DNA of 64,000 nt from Devosia beringensis (GCF_014926585.1 NZ_CP045422.1:558001-622000), one strand, 5' to 3'. Positions 35,414 through 45,613 are shown, counted from the first letter of the stretch. Program-made: numbers and translations. The notes: generated by a model not told the origin, from the letters alone.

Positions 35414-35540
35414 AGGGGGAGGCTAGGTGGGGGCCCCTTCAGGGGCTTGAGAGCGACCGAAGGCAAATCGCTCCGGTGGAGCGATTTGAGCGATCAAGGC
35501 CATGAGAGCTGCGCTCGAATGGCCGGTCAGGTGGGGGTTG
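35414..35540. repeat. Right half of the palindrome and dispersed repeat copy B, forming the 3' end of mce
   Basis: Positions 35414-35435 mirror 34175-34196. From 35441 the sequence follows copy A (26837-26939) closely, including the AAATCGCTCC/GGAGCGATTT dyad with only a few changed bases. The right end carries the last codons and the stop of mce. Confidence 0.8.
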
Positions 35541-35943
35541 GAACCTCTTCCAGCTCGATCAGCGTGCCGTCGAAATCCTTGGGATGCAGGAACAGCACCG
35601 GATTGCCGTGTGCCCCGGTCTTGGCTTTTCCATCGCCCAGCACCCGCGCCCCGCCGGCGGTGAGCGCCGCCGCCGCCACGGCGATGTCGGCCACCTCAAA
35701 GCAGATATGGTGCATGCCGCCGCTCGGGTTCTTGGCGAGAAACGCCGCAATTGGTGAGGTGGCGCCCAGCGGCTCGAGCAGTTCCACCTTGGTATTGCCG
35801 GTATCGATGAACACCACAGTGACGCCATGCTCGGGCAGTGCCTGGGGCTGGCCGACATGGGCGCCCAGCAGGTCGCGATATTTGGCCGAGGCCGCTGCCA
35901 GGTCCGGCACGGCGATGGCGATATGGTTGAGCCGGCCGATCAT
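35527..35943 (-). CDS. mce: Methylmalonyl-CoA epimerase
   Basis: 138-residue metalloenzyme of the glyoxalase/VOC fold that turns (S)- into (R)-methylmalonyl-Co[29 protein letters not shown] supplies the first metal His, [21 protein letters not shown] and [13 protein letters not shown] the next, and [18 protein letters not shown] the final Glu. It overlaps the mcmA stop by four bases. The tail PTPT and the stop codon lie in the repeat, as in phnN. Confidence 0.93.
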   Translation of the reverse strand: MIGRLNHIAIAVPDLAAASAKYRDLLGAHVGQPQALPEHGVTVVFIDTGNTKVELLEPLGATSPIAAFLAKNPSGGMHHICFEVADIAVAAAALTAGGARVLGDGKAKTGAHGNPVLFLHPKDFDGTLIELEEVPTPT

Positions 35944-38060
35944 CGATTGCTCAGCCTTCCCTCGATCTGGCTGAGCACCGAAAAGGCCGCGCTCAGCACA
36001 TTGGTCCCCGGCCCGAAAATCGCCGCAACGCCGCAATCGAGCAGGAAGTCGTAATCCTGCTCGGGGATGACGCCGCCGACGATGACGGTGACATGTTCGA
36101 GTTCGCGATCCCTGAGCGCCGCGATCAGTTCGGGCACCAGCGTCTTGTGCCCCGCCGCCAGCGAGGAGACGCCCACCGCATCGACCTTGAGATCGTCGGC
36201 ATGGGCGGCCACTTCGCCGGCGGTTTCGAACAGGTCCCCCATATGGACGAGGAACCCCAGATCGGCGAAGGCGCTGGCAATCACCTTGGCGCCGCGATCA
36301 TGGCCATCCTGGCCCATCTTGGCGATAAAGATCGAGGGCGCCCGGCCCCGTGCCGCCTTAAAGGCGGCGATGCGGCCGGCAATGGCGGCAAATTCGGGGT
36401 CGTCGCCATAGCCCTTGGCATAGACGCCAGAGATCACGCGCGTGACGGCATGGTGGCGGCCAAACACGTCTTCGAGCGCCAGGCTGATCTCGCCCAATGT
36501 CGCCCGGGCCCGCGCCGCGGCCACGGCCGCTTCGAGCAGGTTGCCCTCGTCCATGGCCGCATATTCGCGCAGCGCATCGAGCATGGATTGGCATTTCTCC
36601 TCGTCGCGGCCGGCGCGGACGCGGGCCAGCAGCGCGATCTGTTCGAGGCGCACCTTGGCATTGTCGATGTCGCGCACCTCAAGGGCGTCCTCGACATCGA
36701 GCCGGTAGCGGTTGACGCCGACAATGACATCCTCGCCCCGGTCCACCCGGGCCTGGCGCAAGGCCGCAGCGGTTTCGATGGCCAGCTTTGGCCCGCCGCT
36801 CTGCACCGCCTTGGTCATGCCACCTTCGGCCTCGGCCTGGGCGATCAGTTTTTTCGCCCCCTCAACCAGCTCTGCGGTCAGCGCTTCCACATAGTAAGAC
36901 CCTCCTAGAGGGTCGACCACGTCGGTGATGCGGCTTTCATGCTGCAGGATCAGCTGGGTATTGCGGGCGATGCGGCTGGAAAACTCCGTCGGCAGCGCGA
37001 TGGCTTCGTCAAAGCTGTTGGTATGGAGGCTCTGCGTGCCGCCCAAAGTCGCGGCCAACGCCTCGATAGTGGTGCGCACGATATTGTTGTGCGGGTCCTG
37101 CTCGGTCAGCGACACGCCCGAGGTCTGGCAATGGGTGCGCAGCATCTTGGACCGCGGGTCCTTGGCCCCCAGCCCGGTCATGATCCCGCTCCAGAGCTGG
37201 CGCGCGGCGCGCAGCTTGCTGACTTCGAGAAAGAAGTTCATGCCGATGCCGAAAAAGAAGCTCAGTCGCCCGGCAAAGGCGTCGATATCGAGCCCGCGGG
37301 CCTGGGCGGCGCGGACATAGTCCATGCCGTCGGCCAGGGTAAAGGCCAGCTCCTGCACCGCCGTCGCCCCGGCCTCGTGCATGTGATAGCCCGAAATCGA
37401 GATCGAGTTGAACTTGGGCATGTGCTGGGCGGTATAGGCGATGATATCGCCGACGATGCGCATGCTGGGTTCGGGCGGATAGATATAGGTATTGCGGACC
37501 ATGAACTCCTTGAGCACATCGTTCTGGATGGTGCCCTCGAGCTTGGCCTGGCTGACGCCCTGCTCTTCGGCGGCGACGATGAACATGGCCAGCACTGGGA
37601 TCACCGCGCCATTCATGGTCATGGAGACGCTCATCTGGTCGAGCGGAATGCCGTCAAAGAGAATCTTCATATCCTCGACGCTATCGATGGCGACGCCCGC
37701 CTTGCCGACATCGCCGACCACGCGCGGATGGTCGCTGTCATAGCCGCGATGGGTGGCCAGGTCGAAGGCGACCGAGAGCCCCTTCTGCCCCTTTTCCAGC
37801 GCCTGGCGGTAGAAGGCATTGCTCTCCTTGGCCGTCGAGAAGCCGGCATATTGCCTGATGGTCCAGGGCCGGTTGGCGTACATGGTCGCCCGCACACCGC
37901 GGGTAAACGGCTCGGCCCCCGGCACCTCGCCGCCGTCGCCGAAATAGACCGGCTTGACGGCCACGCCACCATAATCGCGATCAAGCGACGATAGCGGGGT
38001 GTCCCGCAATTCCTTCTGGGCGAGCTCGGCCCAGCGGGCGAAATTGGTCTTGTCGCTCAT
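35940..38060 (-). CDS. mcmA: Methylmalonyl-CoA mutase (single-chain, B12-dependent)
   Basis: 706-residue enzyme that isomerises (R)-methylmalonyl-CoA to succinyl-CoA with adenosylcobalamin. The TIM-barrel substrate domain has [32 protein letters not shown] and [21 protein letters not shown]; the C-terminal cobalamin domain has [11 protein letters not shown] with the axial ligand His587, then [17 protein letters not shown] and [12 protein letters not shown]. Full length and no lesions. It uses the cofactor whose ring is made by the cob genes elsewhere in the window. Its G-protein chaperone (MeaB) is not seen nearby. Confidence 0.95.
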   Translation of the reverse strand: MSDKTNFARWAELAQKELRDTPLSSLDRDYGGVAVKPVYFGDGGEVPGAEPFTRGVRATMYANRPWTIRQYAGFSTAKESNAFYRQALEKGQKGLSVAFDLATHRGYDSDHPRVVGDVGKAGVAIDSVEDMKILFDGIPLDQMSVSMTMNGAVIPVLAMFIVAAEEQGVSQAKLEGTIQNDVLKEFMVRNTYIYPPEPSMRIVGDIIAYTAQHMPKFNSISISGYHMHEAGATAVQELAFTLADGMDYVRAAQARGLDIDAFAGRLSFFFGIGMNFFLEVSKLRAARQLWSGIMTGLGAKDPRSKMLRTHCQTSGVSLTEQDPHNNIVRTTIEALAATLGGTQSLHTNSFDEAIALPTEFSSRIARNTQLILQHESRITDVVDPLGGSYYVEALTAELVEGAKKLIAQAEAEGGMTKAVQSGGPKLAIETAAALRQARVDRGEDVIVGVNRYRLDVEDALEVRDIDNAKVRLEQIALLARVRAGRDEEKCQSMLDALREYAAMDEGNLLEAAVAAARARATLGEISLALEDVFGRHHAVTRVISGVYAKGYGDDPEFAAIAGRIAAFKAARGRAPSIFIAKMGQDGHDRGAKVIASAFADLGFLVHMGDLFETAGEVAAHADDLKVDAVGVSSLAAGHKTLVPELIAALRDRELEHVTVIVGGVIPEQDYDFLLDCGVAAIFGPGTNVLSAAFSVLSQIEGRLSNR

Positions 38061-40039
38061 GCCACCGCCTCAAATTCGAGGATCACCTGATCGACCGCCA
38101 GTACCGACCCAGCGACGGCATGGACCTTGCTGACGCGGGCGCGCTTTTCCGCCTTGAGCACGTTTTCCATCTTCATGGCCTCGACCACCGCCAGCGTCTG
38201 GCCGTCCTCGACAATGTCTCCCTCGGCCACATCGATCCGCACCACCTGCCCCGGCATGGGGCAGAGCAGATATTTGCTCATGTCGGGCGGCACCTTGACC
38301 GGCATATGCTTGAGCAGGCTCGCCACATGCGGGGCCAGCACCTGCACCTTGAGGTCGGCGCCGCGATAGCGGATACGGAAACCCGTCGTCGTCGCCTTGA
38401 CCTTGAACACCGACTGGCGGCCATCGGACCACTCGACCCGGGCTAGGCCGGCCCCGGGCACCCAGTCGAGCCGCGCCGCGATACTCCGCCAGTCGGCGCC
38501 CACCGTATAGCCATCGGCCGTCTCGCCCACCGTCACCGGCAGTGCCTGCTCACCGATCTGCACATGCCAGTGCCACTCGCTCGCGGCAAAGCCGTGCCGC
38601 GCCTCGCGCCGGCTCATCAGCAGCGCCGCCGCGGCGGCCACATCGAGCTGGTGCTGTTCGCTCAGTGTGGCGCCGCTAAACCCTTCAGGGAATTCCTCGG
38701 CAATATAGCCGGTGGTCAGCCGGCCTTCGCGGAACCGCTCCTGCTCCATTACCGTGGCGAGGAAGGGCAGATTATTGCCCACGCCCTCGACCTCAAAACT
38801 GTCCAGCGCCACAGCCATGGCGTCGATGGCTTCGATCCGGGTCGGCGCCCAGGTGCAGAGCTTGGCGATCATCGGGTCGTAAAAGGTCGAGATATCCCCG
38901 CCCTCGAAAACCCCGGTATCATTGCGCACATGCAGCGTCTCGGACGCGCTTTCGGCCGGTGGCCGATATTTGGTGAGACGACCGGTGGAGGGCAGGAAGT
39001 TGCGATAGGGATCTTCGGCATAGAGGCGGCTTTCAATGGCCCAGCCCTTGCGCTGTACCTGGTCCTGCGTCAGCGGTAGTTTTTCACCATTGGCAGCGCG
39101 CAGCATCAGCTCGACCAGATCCAGTCCGGTGATCAGTTCGGTGACCGGATGCTCCACCTGCAGGCGGGTGTTCATTTCGAGGAAGTAGAATTTTCTATCC
39201 TTGTCGACGATGAACTCCACCGTGCCGGCGCTTTGGTAGCCGACGGCCTTGGCCAAAGCCACCGACTGCTCGCCCATGGCCTTGCGCGTCGCCTCGTCGA
39301 GAAAGGGTGATGGCGCCTCCTCGATGACCTTCTGGTTGCGCCGCTGGATCGAGCATTCGCGCTCGTTGAGATAGAGCACATTGCCATGACTATCGCCGAT
39401 CAGCTGGATCTCGATATGGCGCGGCTCGGTGACGAATTTCTCGATGAAAATACGATCGTCGCCAAAGCTCGCCGCGGCCTCCGACTTGGAGCGGGCAAAG
39501 CCCTCGCGCGCCTCTTCGTCGTCATGGGCAATGCGCATGCCCTTGCCGCCGCCGCCGGCCGAAGCCTTGATCATCACCGGATAGCCGATGGAGCGGGAGA
39601 TGATCACGGCATGTTCGGCGTCGTCGATCAGCCCCATATGGCCGGGCACGGTCGAGACCCCCGCCGCCGCGGCGAGCTTCTTGCTGGTAATCTTGTCGCC
39701 CATGGCCTCGATCGCCTTGACCGGCGGACCGACAAAGATAATCCCCGCCGCCTCCAGCGCCTCGGTAAACTTTGGATTTTCGCTCAGAAAACCATAGCCG
39801 GGATGCACCGCCTGCGCTCCCGTCGCCTGACAGGCCGCGATGATCTTGTCGATCCGCAGGTAAGAATCCTTGGCCGGCGACGGCCCGATATGCACCGCCT
39901 CGTCGGCCATGCGCACATGCAGCGCTTCCCTGTCGGCGTCCGAATAGACGGCGACGGTGGCAATGCCCATCTTCTTGGCCGTCTTGATGACCCGACAGGC
40001 AATCTCGCCCCGATTGGCGATGAGGAGTTTGGTGATCAT
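38057..40039 (-). CDS. pccA: Propionyl-CoA carboxylase, biotin carboxylase and carrier subunit
   Basis: About 660 residues. ATP-grasp biotin carboxylase ([68 protein letters not shown]), a central domain, and a C-terminal biotinyl domain with the acceptor Lys623 in [15 protein letters not shown] stands before the ATG at 40039, within 12 bases of the pccB stop. Overlaps mcmA by four bases. With pccB it makes methylmalonyl-CoA from propionyl-CoA. Confidence 0.95.
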   Translation of the reverse strand: MITKLLIANRGEIACRVIKTAKKMGIATVAVYSDADREALHVRMADEAVHIGPSPAKDSYLRIDKIIAACQATGAQAVHPGYGFLSENPKFTEALEAAGIIFVGPPVKAIEAMGDKITSKKLAAAAGVSTVPGHMGLIDDAEHAVIISRSIGYPVMIKASAGGGGKGMRIAHDDEEAREGFARSKSEAAASFGDDRIFIEKFVTEPRHIEIQLIGDSHGNVLYLNERECSIQRRNQKVIEEAPSPFLDEATRKAMGEQSVALAKAVGYQSAGTVEFIVDKDRKFYFLEMNTRLQVEHPVTELITGLDLVELMLRAANGEKLPLTQDQVQRKGWAIESRLYAEDPYRNFLPSTGRLTKYRPPAESASETLHVRNDTGVFEGGDISTFYDPMIAKLCTWAPTRIEAIDAMAVALDSFEVEGVGNNLPFLATVMEQERFREGRLTTGYIAEEFPEGFSGATLSEQHQLDVAAAAALLMSRREARHGFAASEWHWHVQIGEQALPVTVGETADGYTVGADWRSIAARLDWVPGAGLARVEWSDGRQSVFKVKATTTGFRIRYRGADLKVQVLAPHVASLLKHMPVKVPPDMSKYLLCPMPGQVVRIDVAEGDIVEDGQTLAVVEAMKMENVLKAEKRARVSKVHAVAGSVLAVDQVILEFEAVA

Positions 40040-40050
40040 GCTGTCGCTCC

Positions 40051-41583
40051 TCACAGTGGGATATTCCCGTGCTTCTTCATCGGTCCCTGCACGTTTTTCG
40101 TGCGCAGGGTCGACAGCGCCCGGATCACCCGCCGTCTCGTGCCATGCGGCATGATCACGTCGTCGATGAAGCCCCGCTCCGCCGCCACGAACGGGTTGGC
40201 GAAGCGCGCTTCATAGTCCGCCGTGCGCTGGGCGATCTTTTCCTTGTCGCCGAGTTCGGAGCGATAGAGGATTTCGGTGGCGCCTTTGGCGCCCATGACG
40301 GCGATCTCGGCCGAGGGCCAGGCATAGTTGACGTCGGCCTTGATGTGCTTACTGGCCATCACGTCATAGGCGCCGCCATAGGCCTTTCGCGTGATGACGG
40401 TGACCAGCGGCACAGAGGCCTCGGCATAGGCGAAGAGCAGCTTGGCGCCATGCTTGATGATGCCGCCATATTCCTGGGCCACGCCGGGCAGGAAGCCGGG
40501 CACGTCGACCAGGGTCAGGATGGGGATTTCAAAGCTGTCGCAGAAGCGGATGAAGCGGGCGGCTTTCTTGGAGGCATTGATATCGAGGCACCCGGCCAGC
40601 ACCAGCGGCTGGTTGGCCACGACGCCCACCGGGTGGCCGTCCATGCGGATGAAGCCGATCAATATATTGCCGGCATGGTCCTTCTGCAGCTCCAGGAAAT
40701 CGCCCTCGTCGGCGATCTTTTCGATCACCTCGCGCATGTCATAGGGCTGGTTGGCGCTGGCGGGGATGATGGTGTCGAGGCTGGCATCGTCGCGATTGGC
40801 GGGGTCCGCCGTCACCCGATGCGGCGGCTTCTGCCCCGCCATGAGCGGCAAAAATCCATAGAGCCGGCGCACCTCGGCCAGGGTCTCGATATCGTTGTCG
40901 AAGGCCGCATCGGCCACCGAGGAAATCTTGGTATGGGTCGACGCGCCGCCCAGCTCTTCCTGGGTCACGCTCTCATTGGTCACCGTCTTGACCACATCGG
41001 GGCCGGTGACGAACATGTAGCTGGTGTCTTTGACCATATAGATGAAGTCGGTCATGGCCGGCGAATAGACGGCGCCGCCGGCGCAGGGGCCCATGATGAC
41101 CGAGATCTGCGGCACGGCGCCCGAGGCCTGGACATTGCGCCAGAAGACGTCGGCATAGCCGCCGAGGCTCGCCACACCCTCCTGGATGCGGGCACCACCG
41201 CTATCGTTCAGGCCGATCACCGGCGCGCCATTCTGCATGGCCAGGTCCATGATCTTGCAGATCTTCTTGGCATGGGTCTCGCTCAGCGAGCCGCCGAAGA
41301 CGGTAAAGTCCTGGCTGAAGACATAGACCAGGCGCCCGTCGATCGTGCCCCAGCCAGTGACCACGCCGTCGCCGGGAATGATGGTGTCGGCCATGTCGAA
41401 ATCGGTCGCCCGATGGGTGACGAACATGTCGTATTCTTCGAAACTGCCCGGATCGAGCAGCACGCTCAGCCGCTCGCGCGCCGTCAGTTTGCCCTTGCCG
41501 TGCTGGGTATCGATGCGGCGCTGGCCGCCGCCCAGCCGCGCCTCGCCGCGCTTGGCTTCCAGTTGGGCAATGATTTCCTGCAT
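40051..41583 (-). CDS. pccB: Propionyl-CoA carboxylase, carboxyltransferase subunit
   Basis: 510-residue carboxyltransferase subunit: [82 protein letters not shown] and [20 protein letters not shown], all typical of PccB. It is first in the pccB-pccA-mcmA-mce operon, divergent from the regulator gene, with 119 bases between. Confidence 0.95.
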   Translation of the reverse strand: MQEIIAQLEAKRGEARLGGGQRRIDTQHGKGKLTARERLSVLLDPGSFEEYDMFVTHRATDFDMADTIIPGDGVVTGWGTIDGRLVYVFSQDFTVFGGSLSETHAKKICKIMDLAMQNGAPVIGLNDSGGARIQEGVASLGGYADVFWRNVQASGAVPQISVIMGPCAGGAVYSPAMTDFIYMVKDTSYMFVTGPDVVKTVTNESVTQEELGGASTHTKISSVADAAFDNDIETLAEVRRLYGFLPLMAGQKPPHRVTADPANRDDASLDTIIPASANQPYDMREVIEKIADEGDFLELQKDHAGNILIGFIRMDGHPVGVVANQPLVLAGCLDINASKKAARFIRFCDSFEIPILTLVDVPGFLPGVAQEYGGIIKHGAKLLFAYAEASVPLVTVITRKAYGGAYDVMASKHIKADVNYAWPSAEIAVMGAKGATEILYRSELGDKEKIAQRTADYEARFANPFVAAERGFIDDVIMPHGTRRRVIRALSTLRTKNVQGPMKKHGNIPL

Positions 41584-41659
41584 GCGCGCATCTCCCCTGC
41601 TGGCGCCACCCTAGCGCGTCAGTTCGCTTCTCCCAAGACAGCAAAGCGCGCGGCTGTTA

Positions 41660-41691
41660 CAATCGCACAACCCCATCGTTGCAATGTTGTG
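41660..41691. promoter_or_regulatory. Candidate PccR site between pccB and pccR
   Basis: CACAAC (41666) and GTTGTG (41686) form an inverted pair around TTGCAA (41679-41684). PccR/RamB-type regulators are reported to bind TTTGCAA-like half-sites. It lies 77 bp from pccB and 12 bp from pccR. Confidence 0.4.
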
Positions 41692-41702
41692 GAGTTGTGT
41701 GA

Positions 41703-43115
41703 ATGGCCAACCGCAAAGTCTTTGCCGGCGCCCGGTTGCGGGCGCTTCGGGCGCAACACAAGCTCACACAGGGCGAGCTGGCGGCGCGGCTCGATATCTC
41801 GGCCTCCTATGTCAACCAGATCGAATCCAACCAGCGCCCGCTGACCGCCTCGGTGATGCTGGCCTTGGCCGATGGCTTCAATCTCGATCTGACGAGTCTG
41901 ATGACCGATGGCTCGGATCGCCTCTTGGCCGACCTGCGCGAGGCTTTGGCCGATCCGGTCTTCGGCGAGACCATGCCCAACCTGCAGGAACTCAAGACCG
42001 TCACCGCCAATGCCCCCGACGTGGCCCGGGCCATGCTCTCGCTCTACGAAACCTATCGCAAGACCAATGAGCGGCTGGCCAGCGTCGATGCCGAATTGAC
42101 GCGCAATCCGCAGGCGGGGCTGCAGACCGCCTATGAGGAGGTGCGCGATTTCTTCCACTATGCCGACAATTATTTCGATCCGCTCGACCGCGCCGCCGAG
42201 GCTTTGGCCGCCGAGCTGGGCATTTTCGCGCCTGACCGGCTCAGCCGGCTGATCGCCTATTGCGGCGAAGCGCATGACCTGCGGGTGGTGCTGAGTGCCC
42301 CTGCCCGCGCCGACCTGATCAAGGACTATGACCGCTCGACCCGCACACTGGCCATCAATGCGCGGCTCGAACCGGCGACGCAGTTCTTCCAGATTGCCGC
42401 CCATCTGGCCGGCATCGAACAGACGACCCTTTTGGCGCAACTGCTCGACGCGGCCAGCTTCAAGACCGAGGAGGCGCGCTCGATTGCCCGCATGGGCCTG
42501 GCCAATTATTTCGCCGGCGCGCTGCACATGCCCTATGGCGCCTTTCTCAAGGCGGCCGAGGCCCATCGCTACGATATCGAGGAACTGGCCCATCTGTTCG
42601 GCGCCAGCCTCGAACAGGTGGCGCATCGCCTCTCCAGCATGCAGCGGCAGCGCGAAAAGGGGGTGCCGTTCTTTTTTGCCCGCGTCGACGCCGCCGGCAC
42701 CATTACCAAGCGCCATTCAGCCACGCCGCTGCAGTTTGCCCGCTTTGGCGGCGCCTGTCCGCTGTGGAATGTGCACCGGGCCTTCGAGGCGCATGGCCAG
42801 ATCATCCGGCAGCTGGCCGAGACGCCGGATGGCAACCGCTATCTGTGCCTGGCCTGGTCGAGCGAGAAGCGCAGCGGCGGCTTCAACGGGATTACCCGCC
42901 GCTATGCCTATGCTTTGGGCTGCGAAATCAGCCATGCCAGCCGGCTGGTCTATGGCAGCGATGTCGACCTGGCCCGGGCCCGTTTCGACCCCATTGGCGT
43001 CGCCTGCCGCATCTGCGAGCGGCGCAGCTGCCCCCAGCGTTCGGTGCCGCCGCTGGCGGTCGATATCGTCGTCGACGCCGACCGGCGCAGCATCGTGCCC
43101 TACCAGATCGGCTGA
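41703..43115 (+). CDS. pccR: XRE-family regulator of propionyl-CoA carboxylase (ScfR/PccR type)
   Basis: 470 residues. An XRE helix-turn-helix (AGARLRALRAQHKLTQGELAARLDISASYVNQIESNQRPL) is followed by an IrrE/DUF955-like middle part (FKTEEARSIARMGLANYFAGALHMPYGAFLKAAE) that lacks a clear HExxH, and a C-terminal short-chain fatty acyl-CoA domain with GACPLWNVHRAF and the Cys-rich CRICERRSCPQRS. Members such as PccR and RamB sense acyl-CoA and control propionate or glyoxylate genes. Divergent from pccB. Confidence 0.9.
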   Translation: MANRKVFAGARLRALRAQHKLTQGELAARLDISASYVNQIESNQRPLTASVMLALADGFNLDLTSLMTDGSDRLLADLREALADPVFGETMPNLQELKTVTANAPDVARAMLSLYETYRKTNERLASVDAELTRNPQAGLQTAYEEVRDFFHYADNYFDPLDRAAEALAAELGIFAPDRLSRLIAYCGEAHDLRVVLSAPARADLIKDYDRSTRTLAINARLEPATQFFQIAAHLAGIEQTTLLAQLLDAASFKTEEARSIARMGLANYFAGALHMPYGAFLKAAEAHRYDIEELAHLFGASLEQVAHRLSSMQRQREKGVPFFFARVDAAGTITKRHSATPLQFARFGGACPLWNVHRAFEAHGQIIRQLAETPDGNRYLCLAWSSEKRSGGFNGITRRYAYALGCEISHASRLVYGSDVDLARARFDPIGVACRICERRSCPQRSVPPLAVDIVVDADRRSIVPYQIG

Positions 43116-43138
43116 TCCCGGCCGGGCAAGGAACTCCT

Positions 43139-43174
43139 ACGGCAAGTCCCTGATACGATTTAAACCCTTGCCGT
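43139..43174. other. Inverted repeat between pccR and the response regulator
   Basis: ACGGCAAG and CTTGCCGT, eight-base perfect arms about 20 bases apart, with an AT-rich middle. It could be a weak terminator or an operator. Confidence 0.35.
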
Positions 43175-43244
43175 CGGCCACGAAGTGGTCAGACTGCCGG
43201 TTGCAGGAGTCTTCCTGTTGCTTGGACTAACTGTCGAGAACACC

Positions 43245-43889
43245 ATGCATACTGGCGACAGCGCACCGACGACAATTTACCTGGTGGATGACCATCCCCT
43301 GGTGATTGAAGCGTTGCGCGCGCTGATCGGACAGGCCGAGGATCTGGCGGTCATCGGCGCCACCACCTCCGGGCGGCATGCCATGTGTGAAATTCCCATG
43401 CTCCTTCCGGATATCGTGGTGGCCGACCTGGGCATGCCGGACGTGCCGGGCGAAGAGGTGATCCGCTGGATGCGGGCCAACCATCCCGACATTGCCATCA
43501 TCGTGCTGACGGCGCGGCGCAATCTGGCGGCCCTGCGCCCCCTGGTGGATGACGGGGTCCTGGGCATTATCGGCAAGACGGCAGTGGGCAGCGAATTGCT
43601 CAACTGCATCCGCACCGTGGCGGCCGGCGAGGTGTTTCTCGAAATCGAGCACACTGCCAATGAGGCGACGCCCACCAGCGCGAGCGTCGAGGCGCTGAGC
43701 AAGCGCGAACTCGAAGTGCTGCAGATGGTGGCACGGGGACTGTCGGGCAAGCAGATTGCCGCCCAGCTCGGCATTGCCGCCAAGACCGCCGAGACTCACA
43801 AGGCGCGGGGCCTGGCCAAGCTCGGCCTGTTCAGCCGGTCCGACATCTTTCAGTTCGCTCAGAACGAGGGCTGGCTCGACAACAGCTGA
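43245..43889 (+). CDS. NarL/FixJ-type response regulator (orphan)
   Basis: 214 residues. Receiver domain with Asp15/Asp16, phosphoacceptor Asp61 (DIVVADLGMPDVPGEE), IIVLTARRN and the Lys of GIIGKTA; LuxR-type HTH at the end (LSKRELEVLQMVARGLSGKQIAAQLGIAAKTAETHKARGLAKLGL). The ATG at 43245 gives the usual short lead into the receiver. No histidine kinase is near; the next gene encodes a phosphotransfer protein, so both may serve a kinase located elsewhere. Confidence 0.9.
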   Translation: MHTGDSAPTTIYLVDDHPLVIEALRALIGQAEDLAVIGATTSGRHAMCEIPMLLPDIVVADLGMPDVPGEEVIRWMRANHPDIAIIVLTARRNLAALRPLVDDGVLGIIGKTAVGSELLNCIRTVAAGEVFLEIEHTANEATPTSASVEALSKRELEVLQMVARGLSGKQIAAQLGIAAKTAETHKARGLAKLGLFSRSDIFQFAQNEGWLDNS

Positions 43890-43906
43890 CCGGCAGCCTG
43901 CTCGCA

Positions 43907-43929
43907 CGCGTCAGGAAAAACCTGACGCG
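43907..43929. terminator. Hairpin after the response regulator gene
   Basis: CGCGTCAGG, AAAAA loop, CCTGACGCG: nine-base perfect stem. Only a short TCTT follows, so it may be a weak terminator or may protect the RNA end. Confidence 0.55.
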
Positions 43930-44001
43930 CTCTTGGTGCCGATTAGGGCATGATCAGTTTGTGGGGGGCGCGCGCTGCGTCAACATCCGTATGGATCGAA
44001 T

Positions 44002-44319
44002 ATGACTGAGCCAATACCCTTCGACATCAGAATGGCAGCGCTGCGCGCCCATTTCACCACGCGTGCCCGTCGGGAAGGTGACGAACTGAAAGAGCTGGCG
44101 ACCCGGATGGACGCTGACGACGAGGCCCGCAGCCGGATCGGCCATATTGCCCATGGCCTGGCTGGCGCCGGGGCTATCTTCGGCATGCCGCAGGTATCGA
44201 CACGGGCCGCAGAGCTGGAAGAGGCGATACTCGCCGGGGCGGCACCGGGTGACGTCGCCAGCCAAAGCCTGGCGCTGGCCTGCATGCTGTCCAAGCTGGG
44301 CTTTCAGCCGTCAGCCTGA
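44002..44319 (+). CDS. Hpt-domain phosphotransfer protein
   Basis: 105-residue, mostly helical protein with the Hpt motif HGLAGAGAIFGM, in which His51 matches the phospho-accepting His of HxLKGxxxxxG. RIGHIAHGLAGAG and ELEEAILAG form the two central helices. It has no other domain. It follows an orphan response regulator, and the two may be linked parts of one phosphorelay; this is inferred from adjacency. The gene is preceded by no strong ribosome site. Confidence 0.8.
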   Translation: MTEPIPFDIRMAALRAHFTTRARREGDELKELATRMDADDEARSRIGHIAHGLAGAGAIFGMPQVSTRAAELEEAILAGAAPGDVASQSLALACMLSKLGFQPSA

Positions 44320-44350
44320 TCCTCGCACAGCACTGGACTTTGCTGGCCCC

Positions 44351-44566
44351 CTAACGCCGGTAGTCGGGCTTAGGCGGCGCGGTACCATCATGGACATAGC
44401 TGTTGGGGCCGATATCGGGACCCGGGCGCTGGGGCGTGCCGCCGGGATGAGGCACCTTGTCAGTGTCTTCATGCACTTCGGGGTGCGGATCGGCGACATC
44501 CGTGCCGGACGCCGTATCGGCGCCGGTGGGCAGGCTATTGGGCCGGACGGGCGATTTCTCGGTCAT
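44351..44566 (-). CDS. Small proline-rich protein of unknown function
   Basis: 71 residues, rich in Pro, Asp, Gly and His, without helix-forming or hydrophobic stretches; likely disordered. Segments include PHPEVHEDTDKVPHPG and RPGPDIGPNSYVHDG. GGAG lies at ribosome-binding distance from the ATG, which favours a real gene. No signal peptide. It points toward the Hpt gene. No function is proposed. Confidence 0.6.
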   Translation of the reverse strand: MTEKSPVRPNSLPTGADTASGTDVADPHPEVHEDTDKVPHPGGTPQRPGPDIGPNSYVHDGTAPPKPDYRR

Positions 44567-44705
44567 GGTCGAACTCCAGCATGATCACGATTGATACAGG
44601 GACGATGGATCGCGTTGTTGTCGGGCAGAAAGGCATTCGGCCCGACACCGCAGATCGAAATCTGTTGCGCCGGGCCGAGCACTGCACGGTTTGGAGGTCG
44701 GCAGT

Positions 44706-44894
44706 TCAGTGAAGGGCAGTCGGAATCATGATGGCGCCCAGCGGGCTGACGGCAACGCTGGCATTCCTGATTTCGGCCAGCCCCAGATTACGCAATTGCT
44801 CGACGAGCTCGAGATCAATGCCGCTCTGGCCAGCGCACAGGGCACTGAGGGCCTGCTGCTGCGGAAAAGTCAGTTGGGTCCAGGACAGGGTCAT
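44706..44894 (-). CDS. Small protein of unknown function
   Basis: 62 residues: WTQLTFPQQQALSALCAGQ, then VEQLRNLGLAEIRN and VAVSPLGAIMIPTAL. The pattern of a helix, a loop and LxNLGLxEIxxxxxVSPLG resembles a small winged-helix fold, in which the final strand reads like a wing. GGTGAG stands before the ATG. The 230 bases between this start and the hemerythrin-like gene hold nothing else that I can identify. No function is proposed. Confidence 0.5.
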   Translation of the reverse strand: MTLSWTQLTFPQQQALSALCAGQSGIDLELVEQLRNLGLAEIRNASVAVSPLGAIMIPTALH

Positions 44895-45124
44895 CGTGCT
44901 CACCAGAATGTTTGTGCACGATAAACCACTGAGCGCCGCAAGAGTTCCCGGCGCGGCGATCACTTCGGCAATCGCGGGACGATTGGTGTGTGAAGTCCCG
45001 ATCGCGCATCGTGGCGCGTGCGGCCGATCCAGGGCGGGCCAAGTCCAGCGCAGTTGATCGGGGTCAAAAAGTCCCGGTCCGGCGATGCTATCATGCCGGT
45101 TCACCCAGGAAACCGGATTCCGCG

Positions 45125-45574
45125 ATGAGCGAACCCCACCACCGCCTAGAGGCGCTGGAACAGACTTATGGAGAATTGCTGGCGCTCTGCGACGGCCTGG
45201 AAACCGTGGCTGACAGCCTGCCCCATGCGGTGACGCCTCGGATGTGCCTGACCCTGGCCGCCAGCCTCGAACCGCTGGTGGCGCGGACGCACCGGCTGGA
45301 AGAGGAAGGCCTGTTTCCCCTTCTGGAGGCCAGTCAGGGCCGGCAATGGGGCCCCACGCTGGCACGGCTGCGTGCCGAACACCTGGCCGATCAGAGCGCC
45401 ACGGCAGAGGTCAGCGAAGCCCTGCACGATCTGGGCAATGGCCGCTCGGCCCTGTCGCCCGATGCCATGGGCTATCTGCTGCGCTCGTTCTTCGACAGCA
45501 TGCGGCGGCATGTGCAGAGCGAGCAGGAACTGATCGCCATGGCGCGGCGCGACCCCGGCAACGCCCCGGACTGA
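45125..45574 (+). CDS. Hemerythrin-like (HHE) domain protein
   Basis: 149-residue helical protein with the HHE pattern: ARTHRLEEEGLFPLLEAS (His and Glu), RLRAEHLADQ (His) and RRHVQSEQELIAMA (His, Glu). HHE proteins bind two irons and can carry oxygen or sense redox state. The start at MSEPHHRLE agrees with the family N-terminus. A hairpin terminator follows. Confidence 0.8.
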   Translation: MSEPHHRLEALEQTYGELLALCDGLETVADSLPHAVTPRMCLTLAASLEPLVARTHRLEEEGLFPLLEASQGRQWGPTLARLRAEHLADQSATAEVSEALHDLGNGRSALSPDAMGYLLRSFFDSMRRHVQSEQELIAMARRDPGNAPD

Positions 45575-45585
45575 GCGGAAGACGG

Positions 45586-45613
45586 CGGCGGGATTGCGCC
45601 CGCCGACTTTTTT
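45586..45613 (+). terminator. Intrinsic terminator after the hemerythrin-like gene
   Basis: CGGCGGG, six-base loop, CCCGCCG, then AC and six T. It overlaps the last codons of the convergent emrB. Confidence 0.8.
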
